Assembly (NCBI GenBank): GCA_964486825.1 | Contig: CAZAQS010000057.1 | Coordinates: 1 to 21,812 of the forward strand | Length of the DNA: 21,812 nucleotides | Source of the DNA: CAZAQS01 sp964486825 | GTDB taxonomy: Bacteria > Chloroflexota > Anaerolineae > Anaerolineales > UBA4823 | Direction of reading: 5' to 3' | Part shown: positions 14,880 through 20,672 of the stretch, one piece after another | Position numbering within the stretch: position 1 is the first letter of the stretch | How the letters are laid out: each line of letters begins with the position of its first letter | Position numbers and translations under genes: made by a program | Notes under the pieces: model-generated | The model's input: only the letters and a program-made list of their open reading frames with translations | The model's database searches: none | Told to the model about the DNA's origin: nothing

Positions 14880-15164
14880 TCAACGGTGCCGGATAATGGT
14901 TCCCATATCCACAGGCCTGGTGTAGCGGATCGCTTTTTCCAGGTCTTCTGTGCGGATGGATGAACGTGGTTCACCATCCAGTTTCTTGACAAGTGAGACC
15001 AGGCTGGCAAACTTGCCGGTCTGAATCCCGGTGCTAGTTCGACGGGAATAAGTCCTATCGTTGTTGGATCCTTTCGTAAACATTTTGTTGCCTCCTAAAG
15101 AGCGAATTCCGAATTGCCGTTTCCAAACTGAAAATTTTGCAAGTTGATGAATGCTGTTGTCCAT
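14880..15164 (-). CDS. Small protein of unknown function, first gene after the attenuator
   Basis: A 94-residue frame starting MDNSIHQLAKFSVWKRQFG, with a strong AAGGAGG 9 bases upstream, directly behind the second terminator hairpin. A second in-frame ATG at 15083 has its own strong AGGAGG about 7 bases upstream and would give a 67-residue product beginning MFTKGSNNDRTYSRRTS. The shared part is hydrophilic and strongly basic, with no membrane helix, signal peptide or Cys/His metal motif. A short helical stretch (FASLVSLVKKLDGE) is followed by RTEDLEKAIRYTRPVDMG, and it ends IIRHR. I do not recognise a family. The position, between a translation-sensing leader and an exporter, suggests a co-induced accessory factor or a second regulatory ORF. 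Which start is used is undecided; both may be. Confidence 0.6.
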   Translation of the reverse strand: MDNSIHQLAKFSVWKRQFGIRSLGGNKMFTKGSNNDRTYSRRTSTGIQTGKFASLVSLVKKLDGEPRSSIRTEDLEKAIRYTRPVDMGTIIRHR

Positions 15165-15202
15165 AAGGTTTATCCTCCTTGGCTTTGCTTCTGGCGACTT
15201 AA

Positions 15203-15234
15203 TAAAAACCGGCCACGGGAGCCCCGTGGCCGGT
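15203..15234 (-). terminator. Attenuator hairpin 2 (3:4) with U-tract
   Basis: A perfect 12-bp stem, ACCGGCCACGGG pairing with CCCGTGGCCGGT, with a 3-base loop (15208-15234). On the minus-strand transcript it is followed directly by TTTTATT. This is a textbook intrinsic terminator located after the leader ORF and just before the small gene's ribosome binding site (15174-15180). Confidence 0.88.
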
Positions 15235-15262
15235 TCAGGCACAAATAAAAAGCCACGGGGCT
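15220..15262 (-). promoter_or_regulatory. Antiterminator pairing (2:3)
   Basis: The 3' arm of hairpin 1 (AGCCCCGTGGC, 15262-15252) is perfectly complementary over 11 bases to the 5' arm of hairpin 2 (GCCACGGGGCT, 15230-15220). If this pairing forms, both intrinsic terminators are excluded. The mutually exclusive 1:2, 2:3 and 3:4 stems match the logic of the trp-type attenuators. Confidence 0.75.
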
Positions 15263-15277
15263 GGAGAGCACCGTGGC
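15247..15277 (-). terminator. Attenuator hairpin 1 (1:2) with U-tract
   Basis: GCCACGG (15277-15271) pairs with CCGTGGC (15258-15252) around a 12-base loop, followed on the minus strand by TTTTTATTTG. This is a weaker intrinsic terminator or pause hairpin upstream of hairpin 2, with nearly the same stem sequence. Confidence 0.75.
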
Positions 15278-15299
15278 CGCAACTCACTAAGATGGTTTG

Positions 15300-15395
15300 C
15301 TAACGATCAGTAGGCGCACTCCGATAAGGCATGACAAAACCGCTAACTCCTGCGGTTTCGCAAACCCGAACGATTAAGGTGAAGGTCATCGACAT
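15300..15395 (-). CDS. 31-residue leader peptide of the MFS attenuator
   Basis: An ATG at 15395 follows AGGAG by 9 bases and opens a 31-codon ORF ending in TAG at 15300. The peptide begins MSMTFTLIVRVCETAGVSG and ends FVMPYRSAPTDR. It starts about 34 bases after the predicted transcription start, and its stop is 21 bases before the first terminator arm. The hydrophobic LIVRV stretch recalls, only loosely, the stall motifs of macrolide-responsive erm leaders (IFVI, IAVV). There is no run of one amino acid as in trp or his leaders, so drug-dependent stalling is a better guess than amino-acid starvation. The coding sequence itself holds competing stems (see findings). Its role is inferred from layout; translation is not proven. 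Confidence 0.65.
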   Translation of the reverse strand: MSMTFTLIVRVCETAGVSGFVMPYRSAPTDR

Positions 15396-15435
15396 AAACA
15401 CACGCTCCTGATTCATTAGTACAACATTAGGCTGG

Positions 15436-15464
15436 AGTTTATCAATCATTTCAAATCATGTCAA
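15436..15464 (-). promoter_or_regulatory. Promoter of the leader/small gene/MFS unit
   Basis: Read on the minus strand: a perfect -35 TTGACA (15464-15459), a 17-base spacer, and a -10 TAAACT (15441-15436). Transcription should start near 15429. ATGATT occurs twice in the spacer region exactly 10 bases apart (starting at 15459 and 15449), one helical turn, which could be an operator. Confidence 0.7.
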
Positions 15465-15487
15465 GGCTATTTAACCTGGTCAGGTGG

Positions 15488-16294
15488 CTAGTTTTTTGCA
15501 ACCTTATTCGCCACGAAGATCAACTCCCCAGGATAAACTGAACCATACGGCTTCTTGTCATAGTCCGCATAGACATGCTCTATTTCGAAACCACTACGTG
15601 CTAATAAATGCTCTACCTCGAACCGAAACAGGTAGCGCATCGGAAACGAATGTACCAGCCTTTCTTCCCTCCCATCAGGGTGGGTTACATAGTAGATCAA
15701 CTCTACGTCGATGATTTGATTGAAGGGATCTCGCGCCACGATTTTATGCTTGCGAACCACCCGGCGGCCATCCGGCATAGTGAACTCCGGCTCTTCTGCC
15801 AACTCCTCCCCAATATCATTTCTCGTCAATGACTCAAGAGAAGGGTTGAAGATATCGAGCACTAACCTTCCCTCATCTACCAGGTGTTTGTGAATGCTCC
15901 GCAGACATGAAAGCTGGTCATTTATCGTCGTCAAGTGCTGGAATGGTCGGAAGGGTATTGTTATCAACTTGAAATCCTGCCCAAGCTCGAAATCTCGCAT
16001 ATCCGCCAATACGAGCCGGGCTCGCTCCTGGACTTCCTGCCGCTCTTGCAACAATCGTTCCCTACATCGATCCAACATAGCATACGATAGGTCGAGGCCT
16101 ACGATCTCGATTCCCTCCCGCGCTGTGGGGATCAGGACCCGTCCCGTTCCGCAACCCAGCTCCAAGACTGGCCCCCCGGAGTCACTGGCCGCTTCAACAA
16201 AAAAGGTCACATCGGGCCGGTTACGGTATGGCACAACATGATCATAAAGGTCAGCTATAAAGGTATATTCTTGATACCCACCAGTGGAATCCAT
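15488..16294 (-). CDS. Class I SAM-dependent methyltransferase
   Basis: A 268-residue methyltransferase. Motif I is VLELGCGTGRV (residues 43-53), the ribose-binding acidic residue is Asp68 in IVGLDLSYAML, and RLVLADMRDF (ending near residue 102) is the adenine-binding segment. FRPFQHLTTINDQLSCL is a variant motif IV region. The acceptor substrate is unknown; small-molecule or rRNA methylation cannot be told apart here. AGGAGGTAATT directly precedes the ATG, a very strong ribosome binding site. The stop lies 24 bases from the attenuator promoter of the next unit on the same strand, so read-through into the transporter unit is possible. I see no terminator between them. Confidence 0.88.
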   Translation of the reverse strand: MDSTGGYQEYTFIADLYDHVVPYRNRPDVTFFVEAASDSGGPVLELGCGTGRVLIPTAREGIEIVGLDLSYAMLDRCRERLLQERQEVQERARLVLADMRDFELGQDFKLITIPFRPFQHLTTINDQLSCLRSIHKHLVDEGRLVLDIFNPSLESLTRNDIGEELAEEPEFTMPDGRRVVRKHKIVARDPFNQIIDVELIYYVTHPDGREERLVHSFPMRYLFRFEVEHLLARSGFEIEHVYADYDKKPYGSVYPGELIFVANKVAKN

Positions 16295-16338
16295 AAATTA
16301 CCTCCTAGAAGACAGTCGATTTTATATTCAATCTATCA

Positions 16339-16899
16339 TTAAGATGTCTCGGTCTCGACCGGATATCCGGCCTCCCTCCATTCCAGGACCCCTCCGCTCA
16401 TACTGGTTACATTTTCAAAGCCAGCTTCCAACAGGATGTCGCGGCCATCCTGGCTCCGGTTTCCCGAGCGACAGATCACTACAATTTCTTGATCACGTGG
16501 AAGCTCATCCACCCGCCCGGCTAACTGGCTTAATGGGATCAGGGTGGAGTCGGGTACATGGTAATCTTCCCATTCGTCTGGCTCACGCACATCCAGCAAG
16601 AAGGCGCCTTGTTGGTATCTCTCGTAAGCTTCGCTAACAGTTATTTCGGTGGGCGCCGGGTTCGCCTCAGCCGGCTGTGCGGCTTTGTTTAGGACGCCGT
16701 AAAGAATTAGGGCCATCACACCGAGAACAACGACGCCTGCGATTCCGTAGAATGTCTTCATTCTCTGGCGCCTGGCTGCTTGCCGCGCAGCCCTTAGCCT
16801 GGCCCGCTGGCCTGGTTGTGCCTGATGCCTCTGGGACGGCTGCGAAACCGGCTTTACTTTGTTGGCCGGACTCGGTTTGGTTTTCTTTTTCTTCGCCAT
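16339..16899 (-). CDS. Membrane-anchored rhodanese-domain protein
   Basis: 186 residues. The first 48 are extremely basic (KKKKTK, then RARLRAARQAARRQRMK). A single membrane helix follows (about residues 50-70), then a Pro/Ala linker, and a rhodanese domain from about residue 85. The active-site loop is CRSGNRS with Cys143, and FLLDVREPDEW is the typical first strand. By the positive-inside rule the N-terminus is cytoplasmic and the rhodanese domain outside. Rhodaneses move sulfane sulfur through a cysteine persulfide; an exported one may act on thiosulfate, cyanide or protein thiols. TAGGAGGAT lies about 7 bases before the ATG. It is transcribed between the lipoprotein phosphoesterase and the methyltransferase. 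Confidence 0.9.
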   Translation of the reverse strand: MAKKKKTKPSPANKVKPVSQPSQRHQAQPGQRARLRAARQAARRQRMKTFYGIAGVVVLGVMALILYGVLNKAAQPAEANPAPTEITVSEAYERYQQGAFLLDVREPDEWEDYHVPDSTLIPLSQLAGRVDELPRDQEIVVICRSGNRSQDGRDILLEAGFENVTSMSGGVLEWREAGYPVETETS

Positions 16900-16951
16900 G
16901 GGGGATCCTCCTATCCAATTATAAGAGCTTATCCGAAAATTGAGAATCGGA

Positions 16952-18031
16952 TCAACGAACGAGAATATGCAAATCGATCACCTCCCCCAAACGGGTGACG
17001 AACTGGAAAGAGATGCTCGTCTCGTCCGCTTCAACCACCATGGCTCCATGATCATCTCTAAACCTTGCCTGGCTGCCCGGGTGAAAGCCAGAGAAGGAGT
17101 AGCGAGCCCCACCTCCCAGGCCGTTGACGAAATAGGGGATACCGTCTATATGCAGACGCTCATAGGTATGGTCGTGCCCGGTGAGGATGGCAGACGCCCC
17201 CCAATCCGTAAAGGGCCACTGCATCCAGGTCACCGGCCCGTGCATACCGGATGAGTAAGGAGCATGATGGAAATAAACGATCTTCCATATAGCATCGGAG
17301 GCAGCCAGGATTTCTCTCAGCCATTCAGCCTGAATAGAGTCCCGCCGGAAACCATCCGGTTCATTGCTGTCGCTGTTTAGAGCAAAGAAATGTACTGGTC
17401 CCCAGACGAAGTCATAATAGCGTTCATTACCTGGCAAAGTGAAGTATTCCAAGTAAGGCCATGCTCCAGGAACGCCATAATCGTGATTGCCGAGGGTGGG
17501 AAAGAACCGGTTGACCTCAGCACCCGGTCCGTAACTACCCCGGTATGGATAGATATACTCATGGTAGTATTGCCCGATATTCTCGTCGATCGTTTCTGCT
17601 GAGCCGGTGGGGTAGTTGTTGTCTCCGGTGGTCAGGATCAGGTCAGGATCCCAGCTTTTGACAAGGTTGGCGACGTCTTCAGCTGGTTTTCCCGCCAGGC
17701 CATAATCCCCAATGACTGCAAAGCGGACGCTCTGAGTTGGGGTGTGCGTCTCTGTTGGGGTAAACGTGGGTAAGGGTGTTTCGGTCGCAGTATGTGTTGG
17801 GAAAGGCGTTTCGGTAGCAGGGATTGGTGTGGATGTGAATGTGCTCGTGAGAGGTATTGGCGTTGTGCTGGGAGGGGGAGTGGGGCTTTCAGTGGATGCT
17901 TGAGTGGCTGTGGAAGCCAGGGTTGGGGATGGGGCGATAGGAAGGACCCTGCCTTGTATTACGGGAGCGCAGGCTGAAAGCGGGATAAGGGCCAAGAATA
18001 CCAGGATTTTTAGTTGGAATTTTCGTAGCAC
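16952..18031 (-). CDS. Lipoprotein metallophosphoesterase, purple acid phosphatase-like
   Basis: 359 residues. A lipoprotein signal peptide ends in LSAC with the lipidated Cys21. A linker of about 70 residues rich in Thr, Pro and Ser (FTSTPIPATETPFPTHTATE) would hold the enzyme away from the membrane. The catalytic domain from about residue 102 has all metal-binding motifs: VIGDYG, TTGDNNY, TLGNHDYG, YFHHAPY and LTGHDHTYERL. The YFHHAPYSSG and GHDHTYER segments resemble tartrate-resistant/purple acid phosphatases. It probably hydrolyses phosphate esters at the cell surface. The gene follows the sugar dehydrogenase gene by 17 bases on the same strand, and the two share the same lipoprotein-plus-linker design. 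Confidence 0.9.
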   Translation of the reverse strand: MLRKFQLKILVFLALIPLSACAPVIQGRVLPIAPSPTLASTATQASTESPTPPPSTTPIPLTSTFTSTPIPATETPFPTHTATETPLPTFTPTETHTPTQSVRFAVIGDYGLAGKPAEDVANLVKSWDPDLILTTGDNNYPTGSAETIDENIGQYYHEYIYPYRGSYGPGAEVNRFFPTLGNHDYGVPGAWPYLEYFTLPGNERYYDFVWGPVHFFALNSDSNEPDGFRRDSIQAEWLREILAASDAIWKIVYFHHAPYSSGMHGPVTWMQWPFTDWGASAILTGHDHTYERLHIDGIPYFVNGLGGGARYSFSGFHPGSQARFRDDHGAMVVEADETSISFQFVTRLGEVIDLHILVR

Positions 18032-18048
18032 CAGTCGTTAACTTGTCC

Positions 18049-19422
18049 TCATTTTCTGACCAGTTTATAAACCGAACCTCTGTGGTTTACCAGATAGATT
18101 TCTCCGGCCTCATCCTGCCCAAATGTGGTAATGCGAGCTCCGGTCTCGAACAACAGCTCGTTTTCCCAACCACCAGACTGATTTTGAAACAATCCCCATA
18201 CCCTTCCCGAGCAGTAATCTCCATAAATATATATTCCCTGCCATTCCGGCAGGCTGCTTCCACGGTACACATAACCCCCTGTAACTGCACAATCTCCTTC
18301 TACGTGCAGGGCATACTCCACCACCGGAAGGGTAAGACCTGTTTGATCGCAGTTTGTGGATTGGTAGCAGTGAAAACCCTCCATGAGATTCCATCCGTAG
18401 TTTTCGCCGCCTGGGCTGCCAGCGGGCTGGAAGTTCACCTCTTCCCACGAGTTTTGTCCCACATCTGCAATATACAGGTCGCCGGTTTGCCGGTCGAAAG
18501 AAATTCGCCAGGGATTACGTAACCCGTAAGCCCATATTTCTGGTCGCCCGCCTCCGTTTACAAACGGGTTTTCCTGGGGGTTGGAATATCTCTCCACCTC
18601 CCCCACTTCGATCCTCAGCAGTGATCCTAGCAGGGTATCTGTGGATTGCCCGTGGTTGCGTGGGTCGCCTCCTGATCCACCGTCTCCTAACGAGATATAC
18701 AGGTAGCCATCCGGCCCAAAGACCATATCTCCGCCGTTGTGGTTGGCAAAAGGCTGGCGGACCTGAAGCAGACGCACTTCAGAACCTGGATCTGCAATGG
18801 ATGGGTCTGCAGAGACGCGGTAGCGCGCAATGACGGTATCTCCATTCCTGTCTGTGTAATTGACAAAGAAATAACCGTTTTCCGTATAGGCGGGGTGGAA
18901 GGCTAGCCCTAATAAGCCTTGCTCTGAACCCGATGAACCTACTCGATTGCGGATATCCAGGAATGGAATAGCCAATGTGCTTCCGTTCTGGATGATACGA
19001 ATGACACCCGGCTGCTCGAGGGCAAACAAGCGACCAGAACCATCCAGGGCATCCTCCAGACCGATTGGAGCTGAGAGGCCTTCCACAACCAGGCTCCATT
19101 CAAAATCACCTGGTTCGGGAAAGGTAGATAGCGCAGGCAGGGTGGCTGAAGGGCTGGCAGTTGGATCAATTGGGGATGTTTCCGTTACATCTGTAGCCTG
19201 CGGGAGAGGGGTGGGGGTACTGGCCCCTGTTGTACCTGGTGCTGTAGCTTGAGGTTGAGGGATAGATGGGGTGGCTGTAATTTCGTTACCTGGCGAAAAG
19301 GTTGGTAGGGGAGTGATAGCTGGTTCTGAGGTGCGAAGATCGGACAGCAGCCCGCAGCCGGATAGCACCCCTAGCAGAATCAGGAACAGATAAGGGACTA
19401 TTTTATTCATGAATGCTTGCAC
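18049..19422 (-). CDS. Lipoprotein PQQ-dependent sugar dehydrogenase (GSDH/YliI type)
   Basis: Up to 457 residues. A lipoprotein signal ends in LSGC (Cys23 from this start), followed by a Thr/Pro-rich linker to about residue 105. The six-bladed propeller of soluble aldose/glucose-sorbosone dehydrogenases follows, with EQGLLGLAFHP, NHNGGDMVFGPDGYLYISLGDG, WAYGLRNPWRISFD and GENYGWNLMEG. This family uses PQQ to oxidise sugars outside the cytoplasm and passes electrons to the respiratory chain. GTG at 19422 is the longest start; ATG at 19410, which begins MNKIVPYLF, gives a more usual signal peptide. Neither has a clear ribosome binding site. No pqq synthesis gene is nearby, so the cofactor may be imported or made elsewhere. 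It is followed by the lipoprotein phosphatase. Confidence 0.87.
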   Translation of the reverse strand: MQAFMNKIVPYLFLILLGVLSGCGLLSDLRTSEPAITPLPTFSPGNEITATPSIPQPQATAPGTTGASTPTPLPQATDVTETSPIDPTASPSATLPALSTFPEPGDFEWSLVVEGLSAPIGLEDALDGSGRLFALEQPGVIRIIQNGSTLAIPFLDIRNRVGSSGSEQGLLGLAFHPAYTENGYFFVNYTDRNGDTVIARYRVSADPSIADPGSEVRLLQVRQPFANHNGGDMVFGPDGYLYISLGDGGSGGDPRNHGQSTDTLLGSLLRIEVGEVERYSNPQENPFVNGGGRPEIWAYGLRNPWRISFDRQTGDLYIADVGQNSWEEVNFQPAGSPGGENYGWNLMEGFHCYQSTNCDQTGLTLPVVEYALHVEGDCAVTGGYVYRGSSLPEWQGIYIYGDYCSGRVWGLFQNQSGGWENELLFETGARITTFGQDEAGEIYLVNHRGSVYKLVRK

Positions 19423-19487
19423 GTTAAAAGGGTTGGCTCGCTAAAAACTAGTCGCCCCCCAGGCTTACACACCGCGAACCTTCGAAT

Positions 19488-19844
19488 TTAATGATCCTCC
19501 CGGAAATCGGCGTCGATAATTTCCTGTGAGGCAACAGAACGATCCTGCCAAGGATTCGCAACCGTTTTCTTAAGCGCTGCCATATGCTCTTCTACTACAT
19601 CAGGGGGACAGAGCTCCACAAACAAATACATACCCAGCCAGATCACACCCGCGTCATCGATCGGTCCTGGGGCGAGGTCAGGAAAACCGATCAGGTAGAG
19701 CAGTGATACAACCGGGATAGCTTTTAGCAGTAAGTTGACCCGCGCATCCGACATCAAGCGTAGGACAAGCTTGATTCGCAGGGTAATGTCTTTTAGGACG
19801 CCTCCCTTTGGATTTGTCATTTCACTTGGTTGATTACCAGGCAT
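19488..19844 (-). CDS. YkvA/DUF1232-like small membrane protein
   Basis: 118 residues. The central segment AIPVVSLLYLIGFPDLAPGPIDDAGVIWLGMYLF matches the DUF1232 pattern in spacing: a hydrophobic helix ending in P-D-x-x-P, followed by a DD and a second helix. The family is widespread and of unknown function. A basic N-terminus and an acidic C-terminal tail flank the two helices. GGAGG lies 4-5 bases before the ATG. A TATAAT at 19869-19864 on this strand lies about 20 bases before the ATG, so the gene is probably read from there, possibly together with the downstream lipoprotein genes (66-base gap). Confidence 0.72.
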   Translation of the reverse strand: MPGNQPSEMTNPKGGVLKDITLRIKLVLRLMSDARVNLLLKAIPVVSLLYLIGFPDLAPGPIDDAGVIWLGMYLFVELCPPDVVEEHMAALKKTVANPWQDRSVASQEIIDADFREDH

Positions 19845-19863
19845 ATTTCCTCCAAACAGGAGA

Positions 19864-19920
19864 ATTATAACACTTCTACTATACGAATCGTAAATCGCGA
19901 TCTTATAGGCCTGCTATAAT
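19864..19920. promoter_or_regulatory. Back-to-back promoter region
   Basis: Minus strand: TATAAT at 19869-19864, serving the YkvA-like gene. Plus strand: an extended -10 TGCTATAAT ending at 19920, predicting a start near 19927 for the HAD gene. Neither has a strong -35 hexamer. The two -10 boxes are about 45 bases apart, so the polymerases would compete for the same DNA. Confidence 0.5.
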
Positions 19921-19945
19921 TGGGCGAACCTTAAAGCAGCATGGA

Positions 19946-20656
19946 GTGAGCTACGCGAAATTCATAATGAAAATGAACAACTACATAAAAGCATTGATCT
20001 TCGATTTCGACGGCCTCATCCTGGAAACGGAAGGGGCAGATCACCAATCCTGGTTGGAGCTCTTTGAGGCCAATGGAGGGCAGCTCCCATTTCCCAAATG
20101 GTCTACACTGATCGGCACAGAAGAAGGCACTTTTGACCCTGCCCTGGAATTGGAGGAGCAGATAGGGCGCAAGCTTGATTGGGGCCAGCTCAAACCCCAA
20201 CGCTACCAGCGCTGGCTGGAGCTGATAGAAGAGCAATGCATCCGTCCTGGGATTATGGAATACCTGGAAGATGGGAAACGGATGGGTTTTAAAATCGGGG
20301 TTGCCTCTTGCTCCCCGTTGGCCTGGCTTGAACGGCATTTGTCTCGTTTAGGCATCCTCGAATATTTCGATGTGGTTCGTGGAAAAGAACATGTGCGCAT
20401 CACCAAGCCGGACCCGGCAGTTTACCTCGCCACTCTCGAGGCCTTGCAGTTAACTGCAAACCAAGCCATCGCATTTGAGGACTCTCCTAACGGAGTTCAC
20501 GCCGCTAAAGCCGCCGGCCTCTTCTGCATTGCCGTTCCGAGCGAGCTGACCTCGATACTGCCACTCGACCACGCTGATTTGCGGCTGAAGTCAATGGCGG
20601 ACCTGAGCTTAAGCCAGCTGCTCGAAAGGGTGCAGGATTGTAGACGGAATTCTTAA
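19946..20656 (+). CDS. Beta-phosphoglucomutase-like HAD hydrolase
   Basis: Up to 236 residues, with all HAD motifs: ALIFDFDGLILETE (nucleophile Asp and acid/base Asp both present), VASCSPLAW (motif II Ser), the lysine in RITKPDPAVYLA, and AFEDSPNGVHAAKAAG (motif IV). An alpha-helical C1 cap lies between motifs I and II. The FDFDG...E.EGA start and EDSPNGV are typical of the phosphoglucomutase/phosphatase group; a sugar-phosphate phosphatase or mutase is likely. Start candidates are GTG 19946, ATG 19967 and ATG 19973. None has a good ribosome binding site; 19973 gives the shortest lead into motif I. The predicted transcription start is about 19927, so the leader is very short. It converges on the ATPase gene 16 bases away. 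Confidence 0.87.
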   Translation: MSYAKFIMKMNNYIKALIFDFDGLILETEGADHQSWLELFEANGGQLPFPKWSTLIGTEEGTFDPALELEEQIGRKLDWGQLKPQRYQRWLELIEEQCIRPGIMEYLEDGKRMGFKIGVASCSPLAWLERHLSRLGILEYFDVVRGKEHVRITKPDPAVYLATLEALQLTANQAIAFEDSPNGVHAAKAAGLFCIAVPSELTSILPLDHADLRLKSMADLSLSQLLERVQDCRRNS

Positions 20657-20672
20657 ATCCCATAACATTCAC

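Noticed and set aside
14756..15010. A minus-strand frame ending in an ATGA overlap with the MFS start.
   Set aside because: Its starts lack ribosome binding sites, the composition is unlike a protein, and it overlaps the better-supported small gene in another frame. The overlap is probably chance.
14762..15118. GGAATTCG sequences as possible cloning-linker remnants.
   Set aside because: Both lie in natural-looking flanks just upstream of gene starts, and a natural repeat is a simpler reading; an artefact cannot be fully excluded.
15165..15464. A T-box or known riboswitch in the MFS leader.
   Set aside because: I find no T-box consensus (AGGGTGG-type segment with a specifier loop) and no riboswitch core that I recognise; a translated leader ORF with competing terminators explains the layout better.
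17700..17930. A repetitive GT-rich tract that looks like a tandem DNA repeat.
   Set aside because: It encodes the Thr/Pro-rich linker of the lipoprotein phosphatase on the minus strand; low complexity is at the protein level.
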